From Shewanella schlegeliana (lineage in GTDB: Bacteria; Pseudomonadota; Gammaproteobacteria; Enterobacterales; Shewanellaceae): 64,000 nucleotides of DNA. Position 1 is the first letter of the stretch; the number at the start of each line of letters is the position of its first letter. The notes beneath the pieces are model-generated. The model worked only from the letters and a program-made list of their open reading frames with translations, was not told the origin of the DNA and did no database searches. Both the position numbers and the translations under genes were made by a program. Shown piece after piece: positions 9,372-17,532 of this stretch. The stretch is from the NCBI RefSeq assembly GCF_016765635.1, contig NZ_JAESVD010000009.1:175979-239978 (forward strand), given 5' to 3'.

Positions 9372-9833
9372 ATGATCGCTAAGCTCAAACAGTTTTTCGC
9401 GAACCCACAAGCCCACCTCTCTGATGAGGAACGCGCAGAGCATTTAAAACTTGCTGCCGCTAGCTTATTGCTAGAGGTAGTGATGGCAGATGAAACTATG
9501 TCAGAGCAAGAAGCCAAGCTACTACCGAGTTTATTGACAACGACCCTAAATTTAGCCAGCGATGATGTGCATGGCTTGGTTCACGATGCTAAACAATCGC
9601 AGCAAAGCTCCACCTCACTGTACGAGTTTACCGAAGCGATTAATGACAACTTCGACATCCACCAAAAGCAGCAGCTTATCCTCGCTATGTGGCGCTTAGC
9701 CTATGCCGATGGTCACTTATGCCAGTATGAAGACCAGATCATTCGCCGTACGGCAGAGCTGCTCTACCTGCGCCACAGTGAACTTATTCAGATGCGTAAC
9801 ATTGCCATGGAGCAGCAAGGTAAGCCCTCATAG
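9372..9833 (+). CDS. TerB-like protein
   Basis: 153 residues, all helical and cytoplasmic. It matches the TerB/DUF533 fold: KLAAASLLLEVVMADETMSEQE in the first half and the second conserved segment WRLAYADGHLCQYED, each with the acidic residues that can bind metal. TerB-like proteins are linked to tellurite resistance and membrane stress, but a lone copy without the ter operon is usually of unknown role. TAGGAG precedes the ATG. Confidence 0.75.
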   Translation: MIAKLKQFFANPQAHLSDEERAEHLKLAAASLLLEVVMADETMSEQEAKLLPSLLTTTLNLASDDVHGLVHDAKQSQQSSTSLYEFTEAINDNFDIHQKQQLILAMWRLAYADGHLCQYEDQIIRRTAELLYLRHSELIQMRNIAMEQQGKPS

Positions 9834-9869
9834 TCAGCTTAACGTTAAATTCAGGTACGTAGAAACAAA

Positions 9870-10004
9870 GAGGCCACCTTGAAAGATGGCAAACCCATTT
9901 GGAGGTTGGGTACTTGGCGATAACCGCTAAGTCATAGAAAGTGGCGTCCTGCCCAGAAGCGTCCTTGCGGTGTATGAAGTAGTTTTCACTACTCTTTATT
10001 TATA
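9870..10004 (+). other. Structured intergenic stretch, possible small RNA or 3' UTR
   Basis: Four successive hairpins fit on the plus strand: GCCACCTTGAAAGATGGC at 9873-9890 (one mismatch), CCCA/TGGG around 9894-9910, TTGGCG/CGCTAA around 9914-9930, and AGTAG/CTACT near 9978-9993 followed by CTTTATTTAT. A GGCAAACCC segment recalls the start of a c-di-GMP-I aptamer, but the rest of that consensus is missing. It lies 3' of the TerB gene and 3' of the opposing cytochrome operon. No open frame of note. Confidence 0.35.
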
Positions 10005-10018
10005 GCCTTATATCTATA

Positions 10019-10321
10019 CTAGGGTTGGTGACAGCTAGTGCAACTACCGCTAGCAGGAGATGCTTCGTGCACTACGTGGCAGTCACTACAAGTGATGACC
10101 CCATCATGCTGTTTATGCGCATCTCCCTCTAGTTCCTTCATTGACCCATGACAACTGATACAGGTTTCATTCTCATAGGCCATATCTGATGATGGCGCAC
10201 CATCTTGGTGGCATGATTCACAACCTGCCATTTCAGTGTGTGAATCTGCAACCGAGGTTGCTAAAACAGCACCAGAAAAGCTCAACAACACTGTTAATCC
10301 TAAAACTTTAAGCATGTTCAA
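10019..10321 (-). CDS. cctA: Small tetraheme cytochrome c (STC/CctA type)
   Basis: 100 residues with a signal peptide (cleavage near ATS at 22-24) and four CxxCH haem sites: CESCH, CISCH, CSDCH and CTSCH. Length, haem spacing and context (GCESCHQDGAPS, ITCSDCHVVH) match Shewanella CctA, an abundant periplasmic electron shuttle that accepts electrons from CymA-type donors and passes them to terminal reductases. Here it is the last gene of the NrfBCD-like operon, 17 bp after nrfD, which suggests it is the electron acceptor of that module. Confidence 0.88.
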   Translation of the reverse strand: MNMLKVLGLTVLLSFSGAVLATSVADSHTEMAGCESCHQDGAPSSDMAYENETCISCHGSMKELEGDAHKQHDGVITCSDCHVVHEASPASGSCTSCHQP

Positions 10322-10337
10322 ACCCTCAATAGAGTAA

Positions 10338-11279
10338 TTAAGCTACTGTCATTTGCCCGGTATAAAGAATGAAATTACGCAGTAACAGCACACCAATTAA
10401 ACTGCAGCTCGCAGTAATAGCCACGTAAGAGAACTTACGCTTAGAGGACGCCTTCATAAACAAATTAAAGGCCAGTGGCATACTCAGACCAACAACGACA
10501 ATACCGGCCCAGAAAATCCAACCCCAGAAGCCCTCACCTATTGCCGTTAATGCGGCAACTTGGCTCTGACCACCTGTTAGGATTAAGCCTGCGAAGAAGG
10601 TAAATATCAGCACAATTTCGACTAAAATCATTGGGATCTCAATATTGTGGATAAAATGCACCTCCTTACCATCAGGGTTACCATTAAGTAATACACCACC
10701 AAGTAACGTCCCTGCTGCCCCCGACGAAAGCCCGGAGACCAAAAATAATAAAGGCAGAACCGGATTATTTAACATTGGATAGGTCGTTAATGCCGATAGC
10801 AAGAAACCAGTATATGCACCTAATGACAAAGCCAATATCACCAAGAAGCCAGTAATACTTGCTTCGTGTTTAGCGATGGCATTAAATAACTTGTCAACAA
10901 TCAGCCAACGCCCCTGATTCCAGTTCAGTACAGGCTCCTTAAAGACACAAGCTAGCCAAGCAAATAGCGCAACCTGATATACCATCAATACGCCGACCCC
11001 GACTGACATCACAGAGGTTGGGTTATAGAAGAGAAGAATTTTCCAAAAATCAAACGGTTTAGTTAAATCGATAACCAAAATACCCAGTCCTGCAAATACC
11101 GCCAGAGGAGCGATAAGACACGCCGCCTGAACAAAGCCAGACTTATAGGCATCAGTCCCTAATTTGAAGTGCTTTAGCAACACAGCAAAACAGATAGCCC
11201 CCGCCGATACCCCCGCAAGAAATAGATAGATGGCAATCGGCCAGTGCCAAATTAGGCTGTCAAAATGGAATGGGCTCAT
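10338..11279 (-). CDS. nrfD: NrfD/PsrC-family membrane quinol oxidase subunit
   Basis: 313 residues with eight or nine hydrophobic segments in the NrfD/PsrC pattern (HWPIAIYLFLAGVSAGA at the start, a second repeat starting near residue 135). These subunits oxidise menaquinol in the inner membrane and pass electrons to a NrfC-type ferredoxin. Its ATG overlaps the end of nrfC by four bases (ATGA), a sign of translational coupling. No NrfA or molybdoenzyme gene lies nearby, so the final acceptor cannot be read from context. Confidence 0.82.
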   Translation of the reverse strand: MSPFHFDSLIWHWPIAIYLFLAGVSAGAICFAVLLKHFKLGTDAYKSGFVQAACLIAPLAVFAGLGILVIDLTKPFDFWKILLFYNPTSVMSVGVGVLMVYQVALFAWLACVFKEPVLNWNQGRWLIVDKLFNAIAKHEASITGFLVILALSLGAYTGFLLSALTTYPMLNNPVLPLLFLVSGLSSGAAGTLLGGVLLNGNPDGKEVHFIHNIEIPMILVEIVLIFTFFAGLILTGGQSQVAALTAIGEGFWGWIFWAGIVVVGLSMPLAFNLFMKASSKRKFSYVAITASCSLIGVLLLRNFILYTGQMTVA

Positions 11280-11959
11280 AGCTCTATCTCCCCGCTTTGT
11301 GATGCAATACGAAACACTTTCGGTCTGGTTCCTAGATCGGTTTTACTACGATAACTAGGAGTAGATTTAAGTACTTGTACAACTTGAGACTGTGGATCAG
11401 TGATATCACCAAAGGTTAGTGCTTTTGTTGGGCAGGCACTCACGCAAGCAGGTAAGCTGTTCTCTTTAAGGCGAGTCTCTTTACAAAAGTCACACTTATC
11501 AGCAGCCTTGGTTACTGGGTTTATAAATCGCACTTGATAAGGACAAGCCGCAATACAATATTGGCAACCTACACACTTCCATTCATCAACGCAGACAATC
11601 CCCGTTTTAGGATCTTTATAAGCCGCCCCCGTAGGGCACACTTTCACACAAGGCGCATCATCGCAATGCTGGCAAGAGATGCGTGTAAAATGGAATTGCT
11701 GATTAGGATACTCACCAAATGGCCCTTCGCGCTTTATCTCTAATCGATCTACGCCTTCAGGCACTTGGTTAACTTCACGACAAGCGATAGAGCAAGCATC
11801 ACAGCCAATACACTTAGTTTCATCATGTACTAAAGCGTATTTACAAGCTGGTTCGACATTGGTAGCTGAAGTGCTTTTTGCCCTGGCTAGAGTGAATCCT
11901 GAGGCACCAACCACTGCAATACACGCACCCTTTAAAAATAACCTTCTAGAATTAGACAT
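11276..11959 (-). CDS. nrfC: NrfC-type periplasmic ferredoxin, four 4Fe-4S clusters
   Basis: A Tat signal (SRRLFLKGA) is followed by four cysteine groups: CIGCDACSIAC, CQHCDDAPCVKVC, CVGCQYCIAAC, and CDFC with the final CVSAC. This is the standard four-cluster subunit that wires a NrfD quinol oxidase to a periplasmic cytochrome or reductase. ATG 11959 is chosen because AGGGGA lies six bases upstream; ATG 11977, overlapping the nrfB stop, would add six residues. Confidence 0.85.
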   Translation of the reverse strand: MSNSRRLFLKGACIAVVGASGFTLARAKSTSATNVEPACKYALVHDETKCIGCDACSIACREVNQVPEGVDRLEIKREGPFGEYPNQQFHFTRISCQHCDDAPCVKVCPTGAAYKDPKTGIVCVDEWKCVGCQYCIAACPYQVRFINPVTKAADKCDFCKETRLKENSLPACVSACPTKALTFGDITDPQSQVVQVLKSTPSYRSKTDLGTRPKVFRIASQSGEIEL

Positions 11960-11973
11960 CTTAATTCCCCTAA

Positions 11974-12444
11974 TCATTTAGTCGCATGGCAGCTAACACA
12001 CAATTTACTGCGATCTTGAAATGACACATCCACCATAGGATCTGTATTGGAATGCAGCGTGTGGCAACCCGCACAATTAACCTTGTTAGAGTGAGCGTCA
12101 TGGGTCCAATCATGCAGAGCTAGCACATCGTGAGCATGACACTTCAAGCAGCTTTGAGTTTGAGTGGCCGCATCTGCTGTTGATTTGTGGCTAAATCCAA
12201 TCAGGTTTGACGCTTTTCTAGGGTGACCCCCTTTCTCTCCATGGCAATCCTGACAGCGGATATCCAAAGCATCATTTGCATGGACACCATGCATTATTCC
12301 ATTGCGCTTATGGCACATGATGCATTGTTTGTTTTTATTAATTTTTAATTCATCTGCAACGGCCTGAATAGAAACGGTCGAAGCCGCCACTACAACTAAA
12401 ATGCTAATCAGCATCTGAGCGACGTATTTAAAGAATCTGGACAT
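11974..12444 (-). CDS. nrfB: NrfB-type pentaheme cytochrome c
   Basis: 156 residues with an N-terminal signal segment and five CxxCH sites (CIMCH, CQDCH, CLKCH, CAGCH, CVSCH). Five haems and the pairing with NrfC and NrfD point to NrfB, the periplasmic electron carrier to the nitrite reductase NrfA in enterobacteria. The protein is somewhat shorter than E. coli NrfB. TGAGGA precedes the ATG. Since nrfA is absent, the electrons may go to CctA instead; this is inference. Confidence 0.8.
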   Translation of the reverse strand: MSRFFKYVAQMLISILVVVAASTVSIQAVADELKINKNKQCIMCHKRNGIMHGVHANDALDIRCQDCHGEKGGHPRKASNLIGFSHKSTADAATQTQSCLKCHAHDVLALHDWTHDAHSNKVNCAGCHTLHSNTDPMVDVSFQDRSKLCVSCHATK

Positions 12445-12484
12445 GGGTTGTCCTCACATTGCTAAGTGATAAAATAAATAAAGT

Positions 12485-12518
12485 AGGAAAAAGGTGTTGT
12501 AACGGCTGTTACAACACC
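12485..12518 (-). terminator. Terminator or attenuator inside the nrf-like operon
   Basis: A perfect 11-bp stem (GGTGTTGTAAC 12493-12503 with GTTACAACACC 12508-12518, 4-nt loop) is followed, read leftward, by TTTTTCCT. It lies between the DUF2726-like gene and nrfB, with only 48 bp left before the nrfB start. Confidence 0.75.
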
Positions 12519-12526
12519 GGATGAGA

Positions 12527-13018
12527 TTAAGCGACTAACGAACTCTTGAGCAGGGTTTCATCACAATCATTCTTAGCCAAGTGAAGCACTTTCACTCCCA
12601 TTTGGGCTAATGTGGTATCGATGAAGCGGTTGTTTTCTTCTGAGTTATGCTGCGGATCAGTGATAACTAACTTTACAGTTGAAGACTCACTATCCACTAA
12701 TACATAGTCGAGATGACAATCTCGCAAGTAGCTATGAGCATCTTGCTCTTTTTCATTCTTGTCTACATCACAAAGACTATCTAACGTTGTACCATATAGT
12801 ACGTTGTACTTACCGTTTACTAATGTATTTAATTTATTGATGAAACTGCCAGCTTGACTCTCTAACGAGTTTGGCTTTAATTTGATATTTGATGCTACAA
12901 ATTCAGTTGATTTGAAGAATTTTATGCATGTCATTGCAAATACTACCAATACAAATGGCACAACAAGAAACAATACGAAGTATATGAAAGCATAACTTAA
13001 AATTACAGACGCACTCAT
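12527..13018 (-). CDS. Membrane-anchored DUF2726-like protein
   Basis: 163 residues from ATG 13018, which has GGAGG five or six bases upstream. Residues ~1-30 form one hydrophobic anchor. The C-terminal half (YVLVDSESSTVKLVITDPQHNSEENNRF and LAQMGVKVLHL, read as separate blocks) has the strand-D-strand layout of DUF2726, a restriction-endonuclease-like fold often of unknown role. The usual catalytic residues cannot be confirmed by eye. It is the first gene downstream of a perfect FNR-type site and is followed by a terminator-like hairpin, so it may be expressed more than the cytochrome genes. Family call is tentative. Confidence 0.6.
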   Translation of the reverse strand: MSASVILSYAFIYFVLFLVVPFVLVVFAMTCIKFFKSTEFVASNIKLKPNSLESQAGSFINKLNTLVNGKYNVLYGTTLDSLCDVDKNEKEQDAHSYLRDCHLDYVLVDSESSTVKLVITDPQHNSEENNRFIDTTLAQMGVKVLHLAKNDCDETLLKSSLVA

Positions 13019-13587
13019 AACGACCTCCAAACTTACATTTTAGTTATTTAAAGTTATTTTTAACGCCTAATCAGTATTGTGATTAAAGCTGACTCAAACC
13101 TTGATTCAAATCAATTATAGAAATAAATAGATTTTATTAATGATTAAAATCAAAACCAAATCTAATTAACTAAATGGAAAACTTGGAATTTCAGAAAAAA
13201 CAATATCTAAAATACGAAAACAATTCTTTTGAAAATATAAAATACAGAATATTAAATATAAAAAAACATAAAACAGTGTAAGCAAATGTAAAACAACAAA
13301 AATAACCACAGTTATCAGATACAGCTTGCACAACCACCAAAACCAAACAAAAACAATCAGTTATACACCAACTACGCATTCAGCAATCACTGTTAAAAAA
13401 TAATAACCAAACTAAAGCAATTTATTCTCAATGAGATATGCTTAAATTGTATTTTTAAAATTTGACATACGAATAACTCACCAAACAATAGTAAAACTTT
13501 ATTTGAAAATAGCAAAATAAAATTAGTATAAAATTTTTAATTTAGTTATTATCGAATTCAGCATTTAATCATTAACAGGTATTTAAA
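13019..13587. other. AT-rich intergenic control region
   Basis: About 570 bases of very AT-rich DNA between the divergent DUF2726-like/nrf-like operon and a LysR gene. It contains the FNR-type palindrome at 13101-13114. Apart from that I see no convincing gene or RNA; a short hydrophobic open frame at 13191-13379 has no ribosome binding site. Confidence 0.6.
13101..13114 (-). promoter_or_regulatory. Perfect FNR (EtrA)-type binding site
   Basis: TTGATTCAAATCAA matches TTGAT-N4-ATCAA exactly. Its centre lies about 89 bp upstream of the DUF2726-like start codon, which leaves room for a class II promoter with the site near -41.5 and a leader of about 50 nt. A CRP-family regulator of anaerobic growth is the likely binder. 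Confidence 0.72.
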
Positions 13588-14553
13588 ATGAGAGATATAA
13601 GTCTTAGTGACCTGGATTTATTAAGCATAAATATTTTCGTTAATCTATATGAGAATAAATCTGCAACCTTTGTCTCTCATAAGTTAAATGTGCCTGCTCC
13701 AAAAATTAGCCGATGCTTGAAACACGCAAGAGAAATTTTCGGTAATGAGCTCTTTATTCGCAAGAAGCATGGCTTAGTACCCAATGAGTTTGCAGGTAAA
13801 GTCTACCCAATTGCAAAAGAGATTGTAGAATGCTCAAGATGCCTTCAGAAGCTAAACAATATCAATGAGTTAATTCAGTCTCGTCATTTTGAAATCCTAG
13901 CCCCTGACTTGATCTCATACCCTTTCCCTAAAGTACTGCTAAGTGCTATCAAGAATGCAGGTAAAGATATTAGCTTCAATATTTCACCTTGGACTAAGAA
14001 CTCCGTCACTGACATCATTAGTGGTGAGGCAGACCTCGGGCTATGTTGTAGCAAAATGCTAGACAACATTAAAGATCGCGATAACTCACTCAACGCGATC
14101 CCGTTAAAGAAACTCAATAAACTATTCTTAGTTTGTCATCATGAGCACCCCATCTTAAAAGAAGAGATCACATTAGAATCCATCGCTCAATACCCATTTA
14201 TTAACAGTAATATGGGTAACTCGGAAAAAGAGCTTAGCCCTTACCAGGAGTTTTGCTTATCACAGCACATTAAGCTAACGACAGAGATGAGCTTAACGGG
14301 TTTAACAGGCTTGTTTGAATACTTACGCTCTAGTCAAGGTATCGCCCTACTTCCGTACAGCTCAATATTCACTATGATTAACAACTGTCCCGACCTACAT
14401 GCCTGCCGCTTATCCGATGTGGAGTCAGAGCGACTATACATGCACGTTAAAGAACCAAATCTTTATCTTGTCTATAGTGATAATAACGAAGAGCCAAACC
14501 TACACTGGCTTGCCTCTGAGGTAAGGGGATTAGTAGAGCAGTTCTTACACTGA
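13588..14553 (+). CDS. LysR-family regulator, divergent from nrf-like operon
   Basis: 321 residues. The N-terminal helix-turn-helix follows the LysR pattern (ATFVSHKLNVPAPKISRCL, residues ~28-46) with LFIRKKHGLVPN after it, and the rest is a ligand-binding domain. The divergent position makes it a candidate regulator of the nrf-like operon. It resembles the LysR protein encoded convergently at 14613-15593 in its N-terminal layout, so the pair may be old duplicates. Ligand unknown. Confidence 0.82.
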   Translation: MRDISLSDLDLLSINIFVNLYENKSATFVSHKLNVPAPKISRCLKHAREIFGNELFIRKKHGLVPNEFAGKVYPIAKEIVECSRCLQKLNNINELIQSRHFEILAPDLISYPFPKVLLSAIKNAGKDISFNISPWTKNSVTDIISGEADLGLCCSKMLDNIKDRDNSLNAIPLKKLNKLFLVCHHEHPILKEEITLESIAQYPFINSNMGNSEKELSPYQEFCLSQHIKLTTEMSLTGLTGLFEYLRSSQGIALLPYSSIFTMINNCPDLHACRLSDVESERLYMHVKEPNLYLVYSDNNEEPNLHWLASEVRGLVEQFLH

Positions 14554-14577
14554 TAGTTAGAATGTAAGCTAAGGGTT

Positions 14578-14610
14578 AATAAAAAAGAGTGCATTGCACT
14601 CTTTTTTATT
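14578..14610. terminator. Bidirectional terminator between two LysR genes
   Basis: A perfect 16-base inverted repeat (AATAAAAAAGAGTGCA and its complement, one base between). The GC part is GAGTGCA/TGCACTC and both sides carry A/T runs, so it can end transcripts from both convergent genes. Confidence 0.88.
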
Positions 14611-14612
14611 AA

Positions 14613-15593
14613 TTAGAATTTAGAGCCTCGTTTTTGCCGTTCATATAATTCTTGTGCAAGCGCGAGTTTTTGCTGCAGCAATTTTGATAATGCCTTGGAA
14701 AATTCACTCTCATGAGATTGATGATACTGTAAGTAGTACCTGTAACTTTCACGATCACGGTTAGGAAATAACACCTGATTATAAAAATCGGTAACATCGA
14801 CATAATCAATATCGTTACGAGTATTGAAGTAGAGATAAGAGAAAACTGAGGCGGTCCAACAAACATCATCCGTCTTAGCAAGATGATTAAGTGCCATCGC
14901 TAGACTCGTCGTTTTAAAGCTCACCTTAATATCTAAGTTTCGCTTTTTTGCATAGCCTTCAAACCAGTGCTCGACCAATCCCACTTTTGAGTAATTGATA
15001 AATACCAGTTTATTATCCAGTAAGTTGTTAAGCGTCAGTTCTTCTTGCTGAAACAATGGGTGGTTTTTCTTCGCAGCCAAGAAGAAGTAGCGTACATCAC
15101 CAAGCTTAATGTTCTTCACCGACTCTGATAACTTAGAGTTTACGGTAATCGCGTAGTCAATCTTTCCCTGCGCCAATAACTCTTGAACGTTATCACTCCA
15201 AGGCTGGATACTCACCGACATTTCTCGCCCAAGACTTTGACAAACTTCAGTGATCGACTCGACTAAAAACCCGGCCAAATGCTCCTGCGCAGCGATGACT
15301 AATCGATTGTTATCTGCTGAGTAGCTGGTTATTTCCACCATCTCCTCATAGCCCTGCACGATAGATTTAGCAATTGGGTATAGCCTGTCAGCCATCAGGT
15401 TTGGCTCAACACCGTATTGGCGTCTTACAAACAGTTCATCGTGGATCACTTCACGCATATTGCTGAGGGCACGGCTCACTTTAGGTTGAGTAGTATTAAG
15501 CTTTTGGGCAACTACAGAGCCATTTCTGAACTCAACTAACCCAACAAATACCTTAAGTGTGAAGTAATCTAACTTAGCAAGTTCCTTGCGCAT
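14613..15593 (-). CDS. LysR-family regulator
   Basis: 326 residues with a LysR-type helix-turn-helix (GSVVAQKLNTTQPKVSRAL, residues ~25-43) followed by ELFVRRQYGVEPN and a co-inducer domain. It converges on the LysR gene at 13588 and is divergent from menD about 210 bp away, so it could act on either neighbour. No operator can be picked out by eye. Confidence 0.82.
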   Translation of the reverse strand: MRKELAKLDYFTLKVFVGLVEFRNGSVVAQKLNTTQPKVSRALSNMREVIHDELFVRRQYGVEPNLMADRLYPIAKSIVQGYEEMVEITSYSADNNRLVIAAQEHLAGFLVESITEVCQSLGREMSVSIQPWSDNVQELLAQGKIDYAITVNSKLSESVKNIKLGDVRYFFLAAKKNHPLFQQEELTLNNLLDNKLVFINYSKVGLVEHWFEGYAKKRNLDIKVSFKTTSLAMALNHLAKTDDVCWTASVFSYLYFNTRNDIDYVDVTDFYNQVLFPNRDRESYRYYLQYHQSHESEFSKALSKLLQQKLALAQELYERQKRGSKF

Positions 15594-15804
15594 TCGTCTA
15601 TTGCCTACAACATAGCTTTAAAAGTCATTATAATTCAGCACTATAACACTGAAAAATAAACAATTTTGTTACGCCTATCACATCTATACCCATTAATAGG
15701 TATATACGATTAAAACCCTGCTTACCTCTAAAAAAGCCTCGCCACAGAAAACCCAAGAAGGATCATACTCCTTTGCTCCAAAGCGAGTTAAACTAAGGCT
15801 ATCA

Positions 15805-17532
15805 ATGATATGGTACTCATCTATGCAAACTGAACACACTGCTGAACTAAACCTGCTTTGGGGAACTTTAATCTTAGAGGAGTTAGCTCGTTTAGGCGTT
15901 AAACATGTCTGTATGGCCCCCGGCTCTCGCTCAACCCCACTGACTCTTGCCGCAGCACAGCAAACCAAGCTAAGCCAGCACCTGCACTTTGATGAGCGCG
16001 GACTCGGTTTTATGGCGTTAGGTTTAGCCAAAGCCAGCCGAGCACCAGTTGCGATCATTACCACTTCAGGCACCGCGGTGGCCAATCTTTATCCAGCAAT
16101 CATTGAGGCTTGGCTGACCCATGTGCCATTGATTGTATTATCGGGCGATCGACCGCCAGAGCTCATCGACTGTGGCGCCAATCAGGCCATCATTCAACCG
16201 GCTATCTTTGCCCAATATGCTAAGCAGCTTAACCTGCCCACGCCTGACTTGAGTATCGCCCCTCAGGCGCTACTGAGTCTGTTAGATGAAGCTGTATGTA
16301 ATCAGTCGCAACCGATTCATATCAACTGCATGTACCGCGAGCCCTTGTATCCCAATGAGCCCAAGGTCGATTTTGAACATTACCTCGCGCCAGTTAAGCA
16401 GTGGCAACAGCAAACCACTCCCTATAACCAGTTTGCCGCACTAAGCGCGAGTCAAATGCCCACCTCAGATGCCCTTGCTCGCTTCGTTCACGGTAAAGGT
16501 GTGATAGTGGCGGCGACTCTAGCGCCAGAGCAAAATCCTGAGCAGCTCATCAATCTGGCGCAGAAGCTTGGCTGGCCAATTGTTACCGATGCCCAGTCGC
16601 AGCTTAGACAAAATACTGGCGCCATTGGTAATATAGATCAGCTACTGCATCAGCCAAAGTCGAAGGCACTGTTAGCCCAAGCGGAGCGAGTCATTGTCTT
16701 TGGCGGCCGCATTCTCTCTAAACGCCTTATAGGCTATCTCAATGAGCAGGACTGGAAAGACTATTGGCAGGTATTGCCACAGCAGCAAAGACTCGATCCG
16801 AGCCACAAGCCTAAAAAGGTATGGATGGCGACAGCAGAGCAATTTGCCTCATTGAGCTGGCCAAGATCGTCTCAAGCGAATTGGGCGCTCAACCTTGTAC
16901 AATTTAATGATGAGCTAGAGACCCTCTACCAACAACAAATTGATCATGCTGAGTTTGGTGAGGCGCAGACCATTCGCGCTATCGCTAAGAGACAAACCAA
17001 TGAGCAGCAACTGTTTATCGGCAACAGCCTGCCAGTGCGTCTGTATGATATGTTTGCGCCTATCACCCCCTCTAGCGCCAATGTATTCACAAACCGCGGC
17101 GCATCGGGTATCGACGGCTTGTTGGCAACCGCCTGCGGCGTAGCAGTTGCAGAGGGTAAACCAACCACCCTGATTATTGGTGATATCTCAGCACTGCATG
17201 ATCTGAACTCATTGGCGATTGCCCGCAGCGTAACGAGCCCGCTAGTGATCGTTATTCTCAACAATGATGGCGGCAATATCTTTAACTTACTGCCCGTGCC
17301 TAATGAGCAGCTCAGAACCGATTACTACCGCCTTGCACACGGACTAGAATTTGGCTTCGGTGCAGCGATGTTTGGCCTAGCCTACAATCAGGTGGACTCT
17401 TTAACTGATTTTATTGAGTCCTATGAGTACGCCATGACCTACTCTGGCCCTTCAGTGATTGAAGTTAGCGTCGCTCAGAATCAAGCCAGTGAGCAGATTG
17501 CTCAGATAGCAAGTTGGGTAAAACAAGGCTGA
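15805..17532 (+). CDS. menD: MenD, SEPHCHC synthase
   Basis: 575 residues, the usual length of MenD. It condenses isochorismate with 2-oxoglutarate using thiamine diphosphate, the first committed step of menaquinone synthesis. Seen: APGSRSTPLTLA near the N-terminus, FDERGLGFMALGLAKAS, TSGTAVANLYPA, DRPPELIDCGANQAI, and the C-terminal ThDP-binding segment GDISALHDLNSLA ... NNDGGNIF. ATG 15805 is kept because AAGG lies six bases upstream; ATG 15823 is an alternative. It starts the menDHCE cluster. Confidence 0.96.
   Translation: MIWYSSMQTEHTAELNLLWGTLILEELARLGVKHVCMAPGSRSTPLTLAAAQQTKLSQHLHFDERGLGFMALGLAKASRAPVAIITTSGTAVANLYPAIIEAWLTHVPLIVLSGDRPPELIDCGANQAIIQPAIFAQYAKQLNLPTPDLSIAPQALLSLLDEAVCNQSQPIHINCMYREPLYPNEPKVDFEHYLAPVKQWQQQTTPYNQFAALSASQMPTSDALARFVHGKGVIVAATLAPEQNPEQLINLAQKLGWPIVTDAQSQLRQNTGAIGNIDQLLHQPKSKALLAQAERVIVFGGRILSKRLIGYLNEQDWKDYWQVLPQQQRLDPSHKPKKVWMATAEQFASLSWPRSSQANWALNLVQFNDELETLYQQQIDHAEFGEAQTIRAIAKRQTNEQQLFIGNSLPVRLYDMFAPITPSSANVFTNRGASGIDGLLATACGVAVAEGKPTTLIIGDISALHDLNSLAIARSVTSPLVIVILNNDGGNIFNLLPVPNEQLRTDYYRLAHGLEFGFGAAMFGLAYNQVDSLTDFIESYEYAMTYSGPSVIEVSVAQNQASEQIAQIASWVKQG

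Noticed and set aside
9887..9912. c-di-GMP-I riboswitch
   Set aside because: Only the GGCAAACC-hairpin-GGG part fits; the conserved GACGCAAAGCC and 3' closing segments are missing and no gene follows on the plus strand.
13191..13379. A 62-codon hydrophobic minus-strand open frame
   Set aside because: Very AT-rich DNA yields Phe/Leu/Tyr/Cys strings by chance; there is no ribosome binding site and no family resemblance.
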